Assembly: GCA_919902775.1 (NCBI GenBank)
Contig: CAKKRJ010000015.1
Coordinates: 45,981-109,980 of the forward strand
Source of the DNA: Burkholderiaceae bacterium
Lineage (GTDB): Bacteria; Pseudomonadota; Gammaproteobacteria; Burkholderiales; Burkholderiaceae_C
Reading direction: 5' to 3'
Length of the DNA stretch: 64,000 bases
Shown here: positions 61,273-64,000 of the stretch, one piece after another
Layout: each line of letters begins with the position of its first letter
How positions within the stretch are numbered: position 1 is the stretch's first letter
Made by a program: the position numbers and the translations under genes
The notes under the pieces: model-generated
Seen by the model: only the letters and a program-made list of their open reading frames with translations
Told to the model about the DNA's origin: nothing
The model's database searches: none

Positions 61273-64000
61273 ATGACCGACCTGTCCGCCGAATTCAAAG
61301 CCCTGGCCGAATACCGCCCCACGCACAAGGTGCGTTTTGTCACCGCCGCCTCGCTGTTTGATGGCCACGATGCGGCCATCAACATCATGCGGCGCATCTT
61401 GCAAAGCATGGGCGCCGAAGTGATTCACCTGGGCCACAACCGCTCGGTGGACGAGGTGGTGACAGCGGCGTTGCAAGAAGACGCACAGGGCATCGCGATC
61501 AGCTCGTACCAGGGCGGGCACAACGAGTACTTCACCTACATGGTGGAGTTGCTCAAGGCCCGGGGGGGTGAGCACATTCAAGTGTTTGGCGGTGGCGGTG
61601 GGGTGATCGTGCCAGCAGAAATCCGCATGCTGGCCGAGCACGGCGTGCGCATTTTCAGCCCCGAAGACGGCCAGAAGATGGGCCTGGCCGGGATGATTGG
61701 CGAGATGGTGATGCGCTGCGACACGGATGTGAGCCCGCTGGCCCCCAAAACCGTGGACGCCATTCAGGGTCACAGCGAAATGAACTGGCGCGCCTTGGCG
61801 CAACTGATCACCGCGCTGGAGAACGACAAGGCCGATGCGCACGTGGTGGCCGCTGTGCGCGAACAAGCCGCGCAAAAACAAGTGCCCGTGCTGGGCATCA
61901 CCGGCACGGGCGGGGCGGGCAAGTCGAGTCTGACCGACGAGTTGATCCGCCGCCTGCGTCTGGACCAGGACGACCGCCTGCGGGTGGCCGTGATCTCCAT
62001 CGATCCGTCGCGCCGCAAGAGCGGTGGCGCCTTGCTCGGCGACCGCATCCGCATGAACGCCATCAGTCCCTGGTCGCAAGGCCCGCGTGTCTTCATGCGT
62101 TCATTGGCCACACGCGACTTTGGCAGCGAGATTTCAGCCGCGCTGCCCGATGTGGTGGCGGCGTGCAAGGTGGCCGGGTTTGATCTGATCGTGGTGGAAA
62201 CGTCGGGCATTGGCCAGGGCGATGCCGCCATCGTGCCGCATGTGGATGTGCCCATGTACGTGATGACGCCCGAGTTTGGCGCGGCCAGCCAACTTGAAAA
62301 GATCGACATGCTGGACTTTGCCGAGTTCGTGGCCATCAACAAGTTCGACCGCAAAGGCGCCAGCGACGCCTTGCGTGATGTGGCCAAGCAGGTGCAGCGC
62401 AACAAGGAAGCCTGGACCGTGCCCACCGAGCAGATGCCGGTGTTTGGCACCATGGCCGCCCGCTTCAACGACGATGGCGTGACCGCGCTGTACCAAGCCT
62501 TGAAAAAGCGCTTGGCCGAGTTGGGCATGGGGGTTGGCGAGGGCCGCTTGCCGGTGGTGAGCGTGCGCCACAGCACGCACCAAAACCCGGTGGTGCCGTC
62601 TGCGCGCACCCGTTACCTGGCCGAGATCAGCGACACCGTGCGCGGCTACAAAAAGCGCGCCCTGGCCCAGGCCCGCCTGGCCCGCGAGATCCAGCAGTTG
62701 CGCGCCGCAGCCCGCATGCTGGAGATAAGCAAACCGGGCCGCGCCAAAGCCGCAGAAGCCGCCATCGATCTGGCGGTGGCCCGCGAAGAGACACAAGACC
62801 CCGCCGCCCGCAAGCTGCTGGCCCAGTGGCCCGACATGCAAAAGGCGTATGCGGGCGACGAGTACGTGGTCAAGATCCGCGACAAGGAAATCCGCACCGC
62901 GCTGACCACCAAGAGCCTGTCGGGCACCACCATCCGCAAAGTGGCCCTGCCGCAATACGAAGACGATGGCGAAGTGCTCAAGTGGCTGATGCTGGACAAT
63001 GTGCCAGGCAGCTACCCCTACACCGCCGGCACCTTCGCCTTCAAACGAGAGGGCGAAGACCCGACCCGCATGTTTGCCGGTGAAGGCGATCCGTTCCGCA
63101 CCAACCGCCGCTTCAAGCTGGTGAGCGAGGGCATGCCGGCCAAGCGCCTGTCGACCGCCTTTGACTCGGTCACGCTGTATGGCAACGACCCCGACCGGCG
63201 TCCCGACATCTACGGCAAGGTCGGCAACAGTGGCGTGAACGTGGCCACGCTGGACGACATGAAGGTGCTGTACTCGGGCTTTGACCTGTGCAGCCCGACC
63301 ACCTCCGTATCGATGACCATCAACGGCCCAGCGCCGTCGATTCTGGCCATGTTCATGAACACGGCCATCGACCAGAACATCGACAAGTTCAAGGCCGAGA
63401 ATGGCCGCGAGCCCACCGAGACCGAGACCGCCAAGATCAAGGAATGGGTGCTGGCCAATGTGCGCGGCACGGTGCAGGCCGACATCCTCAAGGAAGACCA
63501 AGGGCAGAACACCTGCATTTTCAGCACCGAGTTTTCATTGAAAGTGATGGGCGACATCGCCCAGTATTTCGTGCACCACGATGTGCGCAACTTCTACTCG
63601 GTGTCCATTTCGGGCTACCACATCGCCGAAGCCGGGGCCAATCCCATCAGCCAGCTGGCATTCACGCTGTCCAACGGCTTCACGTTTGTGGAGGCGTACC
63701 TGGCGCGCGGCATGCACATCGACGATTTCGCGCCCAACCTCTCCTTCTTCTTCAGCAACGGCATGGACCCGGAATACACCGTGCTGGGCCGCGTGGCACG
63801 CCGCATCTGGGCGGTGGCCATGAAGGAAAAATACGGCGCCAACGAGCGCTCGCAAAAGCTCAAGTACCACATCCAGACTTCGGGCCGCTCGCTGCACGCA
63901 CAAGAGATCCAGTTCAACGACATCCGCACCACACTGCAGGCGCTAATCGCGATCTACGACAACTGCAACAGCCTGCACACCAACGCGTTTGACGAAGCCA
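61273..64000 (+). CDS. icmF: fused isobutyryl-CoA mutase IcmF, 5' part
   Basis: The first 909 codons of a B12-dependent acyl-CoA mutase with its own G-protein chaperone. It interconverts isobutyryl- and n-butyryl-CoA. The order is a cobalamin-binding domain (about 15-145, with the cobalt-ligand region DGHDAAINI, His32), a MeaB-type GTPase (about 203-420, Walker A GTGGAGKS at 211-218, NKFD and SGIGQGD motifs), a linker, and the substrate-binding mutase domain (from about 530) that runs off the right edge. Full IcmF is about 1090 residues, so roughly 180 are missing. There is no stop codon inside the window. The LiuR-like site just upstream fits branched-chain acyl-CoA control. Confidence 0.95.
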   Translation, partial: MTDLSAEFKALAEYRPTHKVRFVTAASLFDGHDAAINIMRRILQSMGAEVIHLGHNRSVDEVVTAALQEDAQGIAISSYQGGHNEYFTYMVELLKARGGEHIQVFGGGGGVIVPAEIRMLAEHGVRIFSPEDGQKMGLAGMIGEMVMRCDTDVSPLAPKTVDAIQGHSEMNWRALAQLITALENDKADAHVVAAVREQAAQKQVPVLGITGTGGAGKSSLTDELIRRLRLDQDDRLRVAVISIDPSRRKSGGALLGDRIRMNAISPWSQGPRVFMRSLATRDFGSEISAALPDVVAACKVAGFDLIVVETSGIGQGDAAIVPHVDVPMYVMTPEFGAASQLEKIDMLDFAEFVAINKFDRKGASDALRDVAKQVQRNKEAWTVPTEQMPVFGTMAARFNDDGVTALYQALKKRLAELGMGVGEGRLPVVSVRHSTHQNPVVPSARTRYLAEISDTVRGYKKRALAQARLAREIQQLRAAARMLEISKPGRAKAAEAAIDLAVAREETQDPAARKLLAQWPDMQKAYAGDEYVVKIRDKEIRTALTTKSLSGTTIRKVALPQYEDDGEVLKWLMLDNVPGSYPYTAGTFAFKREGEDPTRMFAGEGDPFRTNRRFKLVSEGMPAKRLSTAFDSVTLYGNDPDRRPDIYGKVGNSGVNVATLDDMKVLYSGFDLCSPTTSVSMTINGPAPSILAMFMNTAIDQNIDKFKAENGREPTETETAKIKEWVLANVRGTVQADILKEDQGQNTCIFSTEFSLKVMGDIAQYFVHHDVRNFYSVSISGYHIAEAGANPISQLAFTLSNGFTFVEAYLARGMHIDDFAPNLSFFFSNGMDPEYTVLGRVARRIWAVAMKEKYGANERSQKLKYHIQTSGRSLHAQEIQFNDIRTTLQALIAIYDNCNSLHTNAFDEA

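Noticed and set aside
62134..63501. Long minus-strand frame opposite icmF
   Set aside because: IcmF motifs on the plus strand are unambiguous.

Overview
The window looks like chromosome of a GC-rich freshwater-type betaproteobacterium of the Burkholderiales, most likely Comamonadaceae (Limnohabitans/Rhodoferax-like). The reasons are the argB-slmA pair, a phasin, a fused isobutyryl-CoA mutase, TRAP and dipeptide-type ABC uptake, and dense operons with ATGA/TGATG overlaps. This is inference from gene content; no rRNA or tRNA gene was seen. The two ends cut through genes: a TRAP permease on the left and icmF on the right.

Layout. (1) 1-6212, plus strand: hexuronate/aldonate catabolism (TRAP permease, altronate dehydratase, Ldh2-type dehydrogenase, fructuronate reductase, mannonate dehydratase ManD). 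(2) 6213-9711: an AT-richer island with a superfamily 1 helicase translationally coupled to an unknown partner. It is bounded on the left by manD and on the right by a decayed second copy of the manD 3' end. (3) 9772-20414: copper resistance. Two minus-strand operons (TolC-like protein, multicopper oxidase, cupredoxin, CusF-like protein; and Met-rich protein, DUF2933, P-type ATPase, YVTN propeller, SRPBCC) and a divergent CusRS-type two-component system. Two operator-like sites match the CusR/PcoR box. (4) 20411-21360: a DJ-1/PfpI protein with an operator-like promoter and a candidate leader peptide.

(5) 21439-36381: the most unusual region. It holds two type I sulfatases, a metallo-beta-lactamase-fold hydrolase, a membrane-anchored formylglycine-generating enzyme, a haloalkane dehalogenase, an SDR, a GST, a tandem kappa/HCCA-type thioredoxin-fold protein, a DUF1254 protein, a fatty acid hydroxylase-type protein and a TetR regulator. 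It reads as a pathway for a substrate that is both sulfated and halogenated. I suggest algal chlorosulfolipids as a testable candidate.

(6) 36408-42078: a TonB-like protein, then a sulfide/persulfide module (ArsR-rhodanese, tiny secreted ORF, DsrE-like protein, persulfide dioxygenase, MFS, Crp/Fnr regulator, DUF4395) with a perfect FNR-type palindrome. (7) 42219-47998: core genes (slmA, argB, rfbD, rfbB, phasin, TetR, coaX). (8) 48011-60255: amide/peptide scavenging (C45 acyltransferase-like peptidase, two amidases, MlrC-like M81 peptidase, a complete dipeptide-type ABC transporter, M20 deacylase). (9) 60341-64000: a rhodanese, repeats, and icmF behind a LiuR-like palindrome. A GC-rich, inverted, REP-like repeat family occurs only between genes, at five places.
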